NCBI RefSeq assembly: GCF_014203355.1
Contig: NZ_JACHIR010000002.1
Location: forward strand, 62,001-126,000
DNA: 64,000 bases
Reading direction: 5' to 3'
Source of the DNA: Kutzneria kofuensis
GTDB lineage: Bacteria > Actinomycetota > Actinomycetes > Mycobacteriales > Pseudonocardiaceae
Shown one piece after another: positions 1 through 36,255 of the stretch. The notes below the pieces were generated by a model. It saw only the letters and a list, made by a program, of their open reading frames with translations, searched no databases and was not told where the DNA came from. Position 1 is the stretch's first letter. Each line of letters opens with the position of its first letter. The position numbers and the translations under genes are program-made.

Positions 1-12835
<12,835 letters not shown>

Positions 12836-12846
12836 GGGGGCAGGGC

Positions 12847-28023
<15,177 letters not shown>

Positions 28024-28037
28024 CGGCATGAGGGAAA

Positions 28038-28076
28038 GCCCGTCCGGCTCGGGGTCCGCGCCCGAGCCGGACGGGC
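28038..28076. terminator. Bidirectional hairpin terminator between convergent PKS and LAL genes
   Basis: A perfect 16-bp stem (GCCCGTCCGGCTCGGG and its complement) with a 7-nt loop lies 15 bases after the PKS stop and 16 bases from the end of the opposing LAL gene. It can serve both transcripts. Confidence 0.9.
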
Positions 28077-28092
28077 CACAACGCCGGTCGGA

Positions 28093-30936
28093 TCAGCCGA
28101 TCTGCGCGATGAGCCGGGCCAGCGCCGCACGCGAGGTGACGTTGAGCTTGCGGTAGATGCGGCTCAGGTGCACGTCCACGGTGCGCGGGCTGAGCACGAG
28201 CTGGTCGGCGATCTCCCTGGTGCGCTTGCCGTTCCCGGCCAGCACGGCGATCTCGCGCTCGCGGCCGGTCAACACCTCCAGCACCGCGTGATCGTCGCCG
28301 GACGCCGCCGCAGTGGCCACCCGGGCTTCCAGCTGCGCCGCCTGCTCGACGATCCACTGTGCCCCACACCGGCGCGCGATCGCCTTGCCGGACCACAGTA
28401 GACGCACGGCGTCAGGAACGCGGCCAAGCTCGACGGCACAGGCGGCCGCCTGGGTCAACGCCCACGCCTGAAGGCCGGCCATGCCGGCGGTTCCCAACAG
28501 GTCGGCGGCTTCCTGGTACCAGGACAGCGCCATGTCCGGCGCGCGCTGCGCGCGAGCGAGGTGGGCGACGGCCAGCAGCGAGTGCGCACGCAGGGGCGGC
28601 AGGCCGAGTTCGTCGGCGGCGGCCACGGCGAGGTCGGCCCATTCGGCGGCGGCGTCCGGATCACCGGTCGCGATCGCCGAGTCGACCAGCATCTCGAAGG
28701 CCTCGGGCCGCATCAGGGGCGCCAGTTCGGCCAGCGTGGGACCGCCGCCGGCGGCCAACAGCCGGTCGACGCACCGCTGGGGCTCCCCGCCCAACCGCGC
28801 GGCCCTGGCCAGTGTGAGGGCGGCGATGCCCGGCCAGACGGAGCGACCCGGTTTGAGCCGGACGAACGCGCTCTCCGCGAGCGCGACCGACCGGCCGGCC
28901 GCCGTCCCGTTCGTCCAGGTGGCGACCAGCGCCTCCAGCGCGAGCGCGAGACCCTGCACCTGCTCGCCGTTGACCTCGTACGCGATCTTCTTGGCGTCGG
29001 CGGCGGCCTGCTGCGCGTCGGCCAGCCGGCCCATGTGCTGGTAGGCGTTGCTCAGGCCGATGAGCAGGGTCGGCAGCACGAACACCTGGGCCGAACGGCG
29101 GACCACGGCGACGCCGCGGCTGAGGTGGCGCTCGGCCTCGGACAGCCGGCCGACGAGGATCTCGGCCCAGCCCAGGACGAGCAGGTTCGCCGGATGCGCG
29201 GTCAGCTCGGCGTCGTCGAGCAGGTCGACGACGGACGCGCAGAGCGCCAGCCGCGCCCCGCCGGCGCACAGGTCCCCGTCGGCCGCCGCCTGGAAACCCA
29301 GCAGCGCCAACGCACCCGCCTCGACGAGCCGATCACCGTCGGCGCGGGCGAGCTCGAGCGCCCGCTCGACCTCGGCGGTGTCCGGCGCCCGCATGGCCAG
29401 CAGCCGGACGATGCCCCGCCCCACCATCAGCGCGGCCGCGTGCGCCGCGGACGGCTCGGGCCGCGCCGCCAGCTCCCGGGTCAGCAGCGACTCGGCCTCG
29501 GCGTCGCGACCGAGAAAGCATTCCAGCAGCGCGCACTGTTGCACCGCGGCGAATCTGACGCCGGGCGGCGCGGGCGGACTCATGCCGATGATCTCGTGCA
29601 GCAGTGTCCGGCACTCGGCCACCTCGCCGGTCGCGCCCACCGCCCCGGCCAGCCGCAGCTGGAGCTCCAGCCGGCCCTCCGGCGGGTGGACGCTCATGGC
29701 CACCCGCAGCCAGTGCGCCGCGTCGGCCGGGGCCGTCTGCATGGCGTCATCGGCCGCCCGCAACAGGATCGCGAGATCGCCCGGGTCGGAGTCGACCGGG
29801 CAGCGTTCGATGTGCGTGGCCAGCTCGGCGGCCGGGGCGCTGCGCCGGGCCAGCACCTCGGCGGCCCGGCGGTGGGCCATCAGCCGCCATGCCGGCGCCA
29901 TGTTCGCGTACAGCAGGGCGCGCAGCACGGGGTGGCGGAAGGTGCGATGGGAGGAGCCCTCCACCGCGCGCAGCACGTCACGGTGCATGAGGCGCCCGAC
30001 GGCCTCGCCGGTTCGGGCGGGCGTCAGTCCACTGACGTCGGCCACCGCGTCCATGTCGAACCGGTCCCCCAGCACGGCCGCCGTGGTGGCGACCATGGAC
30101 TCCACCGGATTCAACGAGTCCATCTCGGTCATCAGCAGGGCCGCGTACTGGGTGGGAATCCCGTCCATGCCGACCGCGAACTCCGTGGCCTCACCGGGTT
30201 TGGCGTGGGCGAGCGCGAGCAGGTAGAGCGGGTTGCCGAAGCTGTCCCGGTGCAGGTCCCGCAACCGCGGGTCCTCCGGCCGCATGCCCAGCAGTTCCGC
30301 CGACTGGTCCGGCGTCAGCGCCGCCAGCTCGATCCTGGCCACCGACCCGAGTTCGATGCCGTGCGCGAGCGTCCCGCGCAGTCGGGTCGACGCCTGGCGG
30401 GCCCGCTGGGCGATCACCACCAGCAGCGGAGCGTGCACCGGCCAGCGCACCAGGTAGTCGACCAGTTCGACGGAAGCGGGATCGGCCCAGTGGAAATCGT
30501 CGAGCACGAGCACCATCCGGTCGCGCGCGCAGTTGGTCAGGAGCATGCGCATGGTCTGGTAGCTGGAAAAACGCTGCGGGTCGGCGGTTTCGGCCGTGCC
30601 GCCCAGGGCGGCGTGCAGCAGGGCGGCGTCCTCGTCGGGCAGCCGCGCGATCCGGTCGGCGATGAGCGGGCTGGCCGCGAGATGGCGGACGACCTGGAAC
30701 GACAGGTCCTGCTCGAACTCGGTGCACCGGCCGGTCAGCACGGCGACGCCGCGCCGACGGGCCTCGGCCGTCAGGTCGGCGAGCAGCCGGGTCTTGCCGA
30801 TGCCGGGGTCGCCGACCAGTTCCACGACCCGGCCCTGGCCGTGGTCCAGCGCGTCGAGCATGGCGACGAGCTGGTCCCGCTCGCGGTGACGGACACTGGG
30901 CGGCGTCTGTCCCTGAAGCGGATGTTCGGCGGCCAA
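28093..30936 (-). CDS. LAL-family LuxR-type transcriptional regulator
   Basis: A large ATP-binding LuxR (LAL) regulator, about 947 residues, typical of pathway-specific activators in modular PKS clusters. Near the N terminus is a Walker A motif (GDPGIGKT), followed by Walker B (VLVLDDFHWAD), a long alanine-rich helical middle like TPR-type repeats, and a C-terminal LuxR helix-turn-helix (LTGREREIAVLA ... SPRTVDVHLSRIYRKL). I chose the TTG at 30936 because AGGGGGG sits 8 nt upstream. Longer readings reach into the divergent gene at 31188 and have no ribosome site. The gene converges on the PKS operon and is transcribed away from the FAD monooxygenase. It is probably the activator of the PKS genes (inference). 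Confidence 0.9.
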   Translation of the reverse strand: MAAEHPLQGQTPPSVRHRERDQLVAMLDALDHGQGRVVELVGDPGIGKTRLLADLTAEARRRGVAVLTGRCTEFEQDLSFQVVRHLAASPLIADRIARLPDEDAALLHAALGGTAETADPQRFSSYQTMRMLLTNCARDRMVLVLDDFHWADPASVELVDYLVRWPVHAPLLVVIAQRARQASTRLRGTLAHGIELGSVARIELAALTPDQSAELLGMRPEDPRLRDLHRDSFGNPLYLLALAHAKPGEATEFAVGMDGIPTQYAALLMTEMDSLNPVESMVATTAAVLGDRFDMDAVADVSGLTPARTGEAVGRLMHRDVLRAVEGSSHRTFRHPVLRALLYANMAPAWRLMAHRRAAEVLARRSAPAAELATHIERCPVDSDPGDLAILLRAADDAMQTAPADAAHWLRVAMSVHPPEGRLELQLRLAGAVGATGEVAECRTLLHEIIGMSPPAPPGVRFAAVQQCALLECFLGRDAEAESLLTRELAARPEPSAAHAAALMVGRGIVRLLAMRAPDTAEVERALELARADGDRLVEAGALALLGFQAAADGDLCAGGARLALCASVVDLLDDAELTAHPANLLVLGWAEILVGRLSEAERHLSRGVAVVRRSAQVFVLPTLLIGLSNAYQHMGRLADAQQAAADAKKIAYEVNGEQVQGLALALEALVATWTNGTAAGRSVALAESAFVRLKPGRSVWPGIAALTLARAARLGGEPQRCVDRLLAAGGGPTLAELAPLMRPEAFEMLVDSAIATGDPDAAAEWADLAVAAADELGLPPLRAHSLLAVAHLARAQRAPDMALSWYQEAADLLGTAGMAGLQAWALTQAAACAVELGRVPDAVRLLWSGKAIARRCGAQWIVEQAAQLEARVATAAASGDDHAVLEVLTGREREIAVLAGNGKRTREIADQLVLSPRTVDVHLSRIYRKLNVTSRAALARLIAQIG

Positions 30937-30945
30937 ATCACCAGT

Positions 30946-30981
30946 CCCCCCTAGAATGATCAATCCCCCCTGGATCGATCG
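30946..30981. promoter_or_regulatory. Tandem direct repeat in the 5' leader of the LAL gene
   Basis: Two copies of CCCCCCTNGANNGATC start at 30946 and 30965, 19 bp apart (about two helical turns). On the LAL-sense strand they read GATCNNTCNAGGGGGG, and the nearer copy supplies the ribosome site. The repeat could be an autoregulatory operator or a chance product of a repeated purine-rich leader. Confidence 0.45.
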
Positions 30982-31187
30982 GTGGAAGTCCGCGCCACCA
31001 CATCCCCCCCACCACCAGTGGCGGCACGACGGTGTCCGTACGGCCACTGTACGTCGGAAGGACTTGCGGGGGTTGGTGAACCGACGCCGACCATGTGACT
31101 TTTGGTGACCTCGGTCCGCAGGCTTCAGAGCCGCTTCAGTCCCGCTCACCACCATGAGGACTTCCCCGGCTGCCGAAGGAGACTGTC

Positions 31188-32639
31188 GTGAGTTCAACCG
31201 TCGTCGTCGCGGGCGGAGGCCCGACCGGCATGATGCTCGCCGCCGAACTGGGCCTGGCCGGCGTCGACACCGTGGTGATCGAGCGGCTGTCGGAGGACAA
31301 CGGCTGGTCGCGGTCGCTGACCCTGCAGGCCCGCTCCGTCGAGGTGCTCGCGCAGCGGGGCCTGCACTGGTTCGCCGACTACCCGCACGTTCGGTCCTAC
31401 AACTTCGGGCTGCTCGAGCTGACCACCCTGATCGACAAGAAGCTGGTGCCGCTGCTGGTGCCCCAGCGACACCTGGAGAAGCACCTCGAGGAGCGGGCCG
31501 TCGAGCTCGGCGTGGACATCCGCCGCGGCCAGCAGGTCGTCGGCTTCACCCAGGACGACGACGGCGTCACGGTGACCGTGCGGACCGGCGAGGACGAGTA
31601 CCAGCTGCGCGGCGCCTACCTGGTCGGGTGCGACGGCGGCAGCAGCGCCGTGCGCAAGCTGGCCGGGATCGGCTTCCCGGGCAGCGCGTCGACGATCAAC
31701 GGCATCACCGGCGACGTGACCACACCGGAGACCTTCGAGCAGCGGCTGCCGCCGAAGCTGTACGACACCGGCCTGTTCGCGGTGACGCCGCTGGCGCCGG
31801 GCCGGTTCCGCGTCACCGTCATCGAGTTCGGCACCGAGCTGACGAGCAAGGACGTGCCGGTCACGGTCGAGGAGTTCCGGGAGAAGATCCAGCGCGTGTC
31901 CGGCCTGCACCCGGAGATCCTCGACATCGGCGAGGCGCACTGGCTGTCCCGCTTCGGCAACCCGACCCGGCTGGCCGAGCGGTACCGCGACGGCCGGGTG
32001 CTGCTGGCCGGCGACTCCGCGCACATCCACCTGCCGGTCAGCGGCCAGGGCCTGAACACCGGCATCCAGGACGCGTGGAACCTCGGCTGGAAGCTGGCCG
32101 CCGCGGTCAAGGGCTGGGCCCCCGACGGCCTGCTGGACACCTACCACACCGAGCGGCACCCGGTCGGCGAGCGGGTGTGCATGAACACCCGCGCCCAGGA
32201 CGCGCTGATGTACCCGCTGGAGAAGGTCGCGCCGCTGCGGGAACTGTTCGCCGAGCTGCTGGAGCTGGACGCGGTCAACCGCTACCTGACCGACATGGTC
32301 ACCGGCATCGGCATCCGCTACGAGATGACCCAGACCGACGACAATCCCTTGCTGGGCAGGCGAATTCCGGACGTCGCGCTGGCCACCGCGGACGGGTCGT
32401 CGAGCACGTGGCGGACGCTGCGCGACGGGCGCGGGGTGCTGTTGCGGTTCGGCGACTGCGACCTCGACCTGTCCGGCTGGGCCGACCGGCTGGACGTGGT
32501 CACCGCGCAGCCGACGCCGGAGCTGCCGGTCGACGCCCTGCTCCTGCGGCCGGACGGGCACGTGGCGTTCGTCGGCTCCGACGGCGAGGGCCTGCGGCTG
32601 GCCGTCAAGGCCTGGTTCGGCGAGCCCACAGCGGCCTGA
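31188..32639 (+). CDS. FAD-dependent aromatic-type monooxygenase (class A)
   Basis: A 483-residue flavoprotein monooxygenase of the polyketide hydroxylase type. Evidence: the N-terminal FAD-binding GGGPTG motif, GCDGGSSAVR in the middle, and the GDSAHIHLPVSGQGLNTG motif that binds the FAD ribityl chain, followed by a thioredoxin-like C-terminal segment. The GTG start is preceded by GAAGGAG. Relatives hydroxylate or oxidatively rearrange aromatic polyketides (PgaE/RdmE-like), so its place next to a reduced-polyketide PKS is unexpected. It is divergent from the LAL gene and convergent with a paralogue (32707-34146) across a strong shared terminator. The substrate cannot be told from sequence; late-stage hydroxylation or Baeyer-Villiger-type oxidation are both possible. 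Confidence 0.88.
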   Translation: MSSTVVVAGGGPTGMMLAAELGLAGVDTVVIERLSEDNGWSRSLTLQARSVEVLAQRGLHWFADYPHVRSYNFGLLELTTLIDKKLVPLLVPQRHLEKHLEERAVELGVDIRRGQQVVGFTQDDDGVTVTVRTGEDEYQLRGAYLVGCDGGSSAVRKLAGIGFPGSASTINGITGDVTTPETFEQRLPPKLYDTGLFAVTPLAPGRFRVTVIEFGTELTSKDVPVTVEEFREKIQRVSGLHPEILDIGEAHWLSRFGNPTRLAERYRDGRVLLAGDSAHIHLPVSGQGLNTGIQDAWNLGWKLAAAVKGWAPDGLLDTYHTERHPVGERVCMNTRAQDALMYPLEKVAPLRELFAELLELDAVNRYLTDMVTGIGIRYEMTQTDDNPLLGRRIPDVALATADGSSSTWRTLRDGRGVLLRFGDCDLDLSGWADRLDVVTAQPTPELPVDALLLRPDGHVAFVGSDGEGLRLAVKAWFGEPTAA

Positions 32640-32645
32640 ATCCCG

Positions 32646-32699
32646 ATCACAATGGGCGGTGGGGCTGTCCCTCGGGACAGCCCCACCGTCCATTGTGAT
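32646..32699. terminator. Long bidirectional terminator between two FAD monooxygenase genes
   Basis: A 25-bp stem with a single mismatch and a CTCG loop sits exactly between two convergent genes. It starts 6 bases after one stop and 7 bases from the other. Confidence 0.92.
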
Positions 32700-32706
32700 G
32701 GGCTCG

Positions 32707-34146
32707 CTAGGCCCCGAACCACGTGGCGAGAGCCGCGCGCAGCCCCTCGGCGTCCGTGCCCTCGGGGTCGGCGAACGCGACGTGCCCGTCCGGGCGGATC
32801 AGCACCACGGCGGCGTCGAGCTCGGCCACCGGCTTGGCCTCCACGACCTCGATCCGCTCCGGGAGTCCATCGCCGACGGTGCCCGTCCCCGTCAGGTCGA
32901 GCAGCACGCCCTTGCCGGACCGCAGGGTCGACGCCATCTCGACCGTCCCCCGTGGAGTCTCCAGCGTCACGTCGGGAATCATCGTGCCCAGCAACGGATG
33001 CGTGCCTTCCATCGGATACGTCGTCACGGTCGCGGCCTGCAGCAGGTGCTTGTTCACCTCGTCGAAGGCGAGCAGCTCGCCGAACAGCTCGCGCAGCGGC
33101 GCGACCCGGTCCTGCGGGTGGATCAGCGCCATCTGGGCCCGCGCGTGGTCGCAGACCCGGCGGCCGACCGGGCGCCGCTCGGCGTGGTAGGTGTCCAGCA
33201 ACCCCTCAGGCGCCCAGCCGTTGATCGTCGCGGCCAGCTTCCAGCCGAGGTTGACGGCGTCGTGGATGCCGGCGTTCATGCCCTGGCTGCCGGAGATGAA
33301 CAGGGTGTGGGCGGCGTCGCCGGCCAGCAGCACGCGTCCGGACCGGTAGTCGCGCGCCAGCCGGGTCGGACCGCCGAAGCGGGCCAGGTACGTGACCTCG
33401 CCGATCTCCGGGACCTTGCCGCTCAGGCGCTCGATGCTGGCCCGCAGCTCGTCCACGGTCACCGGGACGTCGTCGCCGTCGGGCTCGCGCTCGAACTCGA
33501 TGGTCATCAGGCGGATCATGCCCGGCTGCAGCGGCAGCGCGCCGAAGATGCCGGTGGCGAACATGCCCGAGTCGAACTGGGCGTTCGCCCCGTCCACCAG
33601 CTTGACGTCGCCGAGCACACCGGCGTAGCCGAAACCCTCGGCGTCGAACTCGATGCCGGCCAGCGAGCGCACGGTGCTGTCCACGCCGTCGCAGCCGACC
33701 AGATAGGCGCCTTCTATGGTGTGCCGGCCGCCGGCCGACTCGACGGTCACCCTCACGCCGTCCGCGTCCTGCTCGAACCCGGTGACGGTGTGGCCGCGGC
33801 GGATGTCGACGCCCAGCCCGGCCGCGTGCTCGGCCAGCACCCGCTCGGTCCGCCACTGCGGCAGCGCGAAGGTGTGGTCCAGCTCGGTGACGGCGGCCAG
33901 ATCCAGCCACAGGAACGCGAACGGGGTGCGCGGCCACGCCCAGATGCCCTCCTCGGCCAGCCGGTCGCCGAGGCCGCGCTGCCGCAGCACCTGCAGGGAG
34001 CGACCGTGGATGGCCATGCCCTGGGACTGCTCCGGCTGTTCGGTCCGCTTGTCCAGCACCACGACGGGCACGCCGGCCCGGGCCAGCTCGGCGGCCAGGA
34101 CCAGGCCGGTGGGGCCGGCGCCGGCGACGACGACGGTGTTGCTCAT
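32707..34146 (-). CDS. FAD-dependent aromatic-type monooxygenase, paralogue
   Basis: A 479-residue class A flavin monooxygenase with GAGPTGLVLAAEL at the N terminus, a GCDGVDSTVR motif and GDAAHTLFISGSQGMNAG, followed by a segment closely resembling the gene at 31188 (NLGWKLAATINGWAPEGLLD). The two are clearly related. The start ATG overlaps the stop of the upstream P450 gene (ATGA), so both are co-translated: P450, then monooxygenase. Like its partner it belongs to a family that normally acts on aromatic polyketides or phenols. A shared role in successive oxidations is plausible but unproven. Confidence 0.88.
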   Translation of the reverse strand: MSNTVVVAGAGPTGLVLAAELARAGVPVVVLDKRTEQPEQSQGMAIHGRSLQVLRQRGLGDRLAEEGIWAWPRTPFAFLWLDLAAVTELDHTFALPQWRTERVLAEHAAGLGVDIRRGHTVTGFEQDADGVRVTVESAGGRHTIEGAYLVGCDGVDSTVRSLAGIEFDAEGFGYAGVLGDVKLVDGANAQFDSGMFATGIFGALPLQPGMIRLMTIEFEREPDGDDVPVTVDELRASIERLSGKVPEIGEVTYLARFGGPTRLARDYRSGRVLLAGDAAHTLFISGSQGMNAGIHDAVNLGWKLAATINGWAPEGLLDTYHAERRPVGRRVCDHARAQMALIHPQDRVAPLRELFGELLAFDEVNKHLLQAATVTTYPMEGTHPLLGTMIPDVTLETPRGTVEMASTLRSGKGVLLDLTGTGTVGDGLPERIEVVEAKPVAELDAAVVLIRPDGHVAFADPEGTDAEGLRAALATWFGA

Positions 34147-35354
34147 GCGGGCTCCTTGCCGAGGAAGACGGGCAGCTCGTCGACGCCGTAGACGAAGCTG
34201 TCGAAGTGGAAGCGCAGCCGGTCGAAGTCGACGGCCAGCGAGATGTCGGGGAACGCCGCGAGCAGGCTGGTCAGCGCGATCTGCAGCTCGACGCGGGCCA
34301 GCGACTTGCCGAGGCACTGGTGGGCGCCGTGCCCGAAGGCCACGTGGCTGCGGGAGTCGCGCAGGATGCGCAGTTCGGACGCGTTCTCGAAGGCGTCCTC
34401 GTCGTGGTTGGCGGCCAGCAGCGAGAACAGCACGCCGTCGTCCGCGGCGATCAGCTGACCGCCGATCTCCAGGTCGGCGGTCGCCACCCGCACCATGCCG
34501 TTCTGCGAGACCGACAGGAAGCGCAGCAGCTCGTCGACGGCCGACGGCACCAGGCCCGGGTCGGCGCGCAGCTGGGCCAGCTGGTCGGGGTGGCGCAGCA
34601 GCGTCAGCACGGCCATCGCGATCATGTTGGCGGTGGCGTCGTTGCCGGCCACCAGCAGCAGCCGGGCCATGGCCACCAGCTGCTCGTGATCGAGCTCCCC
34701 GGCCGCCACGTAGCGGGCCGCGACCCGGCCGAGCAGGTCCTCGCCCGGGTCGGCCTCCTTGGCCGCGGTCAGCTCGTCGAGGTAGCGGGCCAGCTGGCCG
34801 AACGCCTCGGCGACCTCGGCCGAGTCCTCGCTGACGGTGGAGATGATCTCGATGTTGTGCTGGAAGAAGGGCTGGTCGGCGTGCGGCACCCCGAGCAGCT
34901 GGCAGATCACCAGCGCCGGCAGCGGCAGCGAGAACGACTCGACCAGGTCGACCGGCCCGTCGACGGCGGCCATCTCGGCGATCAGCCGGTCCACGGTCTG
35001 CTGGATGCCGGGACGCATCTCGTTGACCCGGCGCAGCGTGAACTCCGGGGTCAGCATCCGGCGCAGCACCCCGTGCTCCGGGTCGTCCATGCGCAGGAAC
35101 GACACCCGGCTCGGGCCCGGCGGCAGCGGCACCATCCGGGGCAGCTTGGGGTTGCGGGAGTCCGCGCTCAGGCGGGCATCGGCCAGTGCCGCGCGGACGT
35201 CGGCGTGGCGGGTCAGCAGCCACGGCTGGTCCCCCAGCGGCAGCTGCACACGGCGGGGCGGACCCTCGCGCCACAGCGCGTAGGCCGGCGGCGGCGCGAG
35301 CGGATCGGTTCTCGGCATCGGGAAACCGGGCAGCTGTAACTCGGTATCGGCCAT
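34143..35354 (-). CDS. Cytochrome P450
   Basis: A 403-residue bacterial class I P450. The heme-binding motif FGHGAHQCLG holds Cys347. The I-helix is LLVAGNDATAN (AG-x-D-x-T pattern), and the ExxR motif is in DELLRFL. The start ATG has GAAGGAA upstream. It overlaps the downstream FAD monooxygenase by 4 bases, forming a two-gene operon, and is divergent from the hydrolase at 35482. Its probable role is hydroxylation or epoxidation of the polyketide. It lacks an adjacent ferredoxin; the nearest one is at 37231. Confidence 0.92.
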   Translation of the reverse strand: MADTELQLPGFPMPRTDPLAPPPAYALWREGPPRRVQLPLGDQPWLLTRHADVRAALADARLSADSRNPKLPRMVPLPPGPSRVSFLRMDDPEHGVLRRMLTPEFTLRRVNEMRPGIQQTVDRLIAEMAAVDGPVDLVESFSLPLPALVICQLLGVPHADQPFFQHNIEIISTVSEDSAEVAEAFGQLARYLDELTAAKEADPGEDLLGRVAARYVAAGELDHEQLVAMARLLLVAGNDATANMIAMAVLTLLRHPDQLAQLRADPGLVPSAVDELLRFLSVSQNGMVRVATADLEIGGQLIAADDGVLFSLLAANHDEDAFENASELRILRDSRSHVAFGHGAHQCLGKSLARVELQIALTSLLAAFPDISLAVDFDRLRFHFDSFVYGVDELPVFLGKEPA

Positions 35355-35481
35355 GCGTATTCCTTCGACAATGACGTGGATACAAGCGTCGGAAGCAGTG
35401 TTCCACACATGCCTAACGCCACTCTTAAGGCGAGGAAATCCATTCTTTCGGGCAACCCATGATATCCATAAACTGTCGAGT

Positions 35482-36207
35482 ATGGCTCCGACAACCGTGA
35501 CCGTGACCACCCTCGACGGCCCCATGGAGATCTATGACGCCAATCCCGGCGACCCCGCGTCCACGGCCGTCGTCGTCATTCAGGAGGGCTACGGCGTCGA
35601 CCCCTTCATCCAGGGTCTGACCAGGAAGTTCGCCCAGGAGGGCTATCGCGCCGTCGCGCCGCACCTGTTCCACCGCAGCGGCGACCCCGAGCTGGGCTAC
35701 GACAATCCGATGCAGGCCTTCCCCCACATCAGGGCGCTCACCGCGGAGGGTCTGATCCAGGATGTCGACGCGACCCTGGAACACCTCGGCAAGGACGGCA
35801 TCACACCGGAGAAGGTGGGGATCGTCGGATTCAGCATGGGCGGTTCCGTGGTCATCGCGCTGAGCGCCGCGAAAACCCTCGGCGCCGGCGTCGCATTCTG
35901 CGGCGGGGGCGGCGGCGGGCTCACCCAGCCGCGGCTGTTCGGGCTGCCGCCGCTGATCGAGGTGGCCAAGGGCATCCGCACGCCGTGGCTGGGCCACTTC
36001 GGCGACCTCGACGAGTACATCCCGGTCGACGAGGTCGAGCAGCTGCGCGCGGCGGCCGAGCTGGCCGAGGCGCCGACCGAGGTCGTGCGCTACGCCGAGG
36101 CGGGACACGACTTCTACTGCGACGCCCGGCCCGCCTCGTACCACGCCGGGGCGACCGAGCAGGCGTGGCGGCTGACCTTCGACTTCTTCGCGAAACACCT
36201 GCGGTGA
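35482..36207 (+). CDS. Dienelactone hydrolase-family alpha/beta hydrolase
   Basis: A 241-residue alpha/beta hydrolase of the dienelactone hydrolase fold. The nucleophile elbow GFSMGG contains Ser118 where classical members have Cys. Asp177 (in GDLDEYIP) and His209 (in AGHDFYC) complete a plausible triad. No strong ribosome site precedes the ATG; I chose it because the fold begins immediately after it. The gene is monocistronic, divergent from the P450 and followed by a terminator. Members hydrolyse lactones or enol esters. As the PKS has no thioesterase, this enzyme is one candidate for chain release or lactone opening, but a general carboxylesterase role is equally possible. Confidence 0.82.
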   Translation: MAPTTVTVTTLDGPMEIYDANPGDPASTAVVVIQEGYGVDPFIQGLTRKFAQEGYRAVAPHLFHRSGDPELGYDNPMQAFPHIRALTAEGLIQDVDATLEHLGKDGITPEKVGIVGFSMGGSVVIALSAAKTLGAGVAFCGGGGGGLTQPRLFGLPPLIEVAKGIRTPWLGHFGDLDEYIPVDEVEQLRAAAELAEAPTEVVRYAEAGHDFYCDARPASYHAGATEQAWRLTFDFFAKHLR

Positions 36208-36215
36208 CCGCGAAA

Positions 36216-36240
36216 GAGCCCCGGACCGGGTCCGGGGCTC
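36216..36240. terminator. Hairpin terminator between convergent genes
   Basis: A 10-bp perfect stem (GAGCCCCGGA/TCCGGGGCTC) with a 5-nt loop lies 8 bases after the hydrolase stop and 15 bases from the end of the opposing reductase gene. Confidence 0.88.
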
Positions 36241-36255
36241 CTCGTCTCGGGCGAC

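Noticed and set aside
28561-30954. An open frame of about 800 codons opposite the LAL regulator
   Set aside because: The minus strand carries clear Walker and HTH motifs. The plus frame is low-complexity Arg/Gly/Gln-rich antisense.
30937-31197. Upstream extension of the LAL regulator to 31197
   Set aside because: It would overlap the divergent monooxygenase start, has no ribosome site and shows no family-like sequence before the TTG at 30936.
34147-35406. N-terminal extension of the FAD monooxygenase through the P450 gene
   Set aside because: The extension is Arg/Gly/Ala-rich shadow of the P450. The FAD motif begins right after the ATG at 34146, which overlaps the P450 stop.
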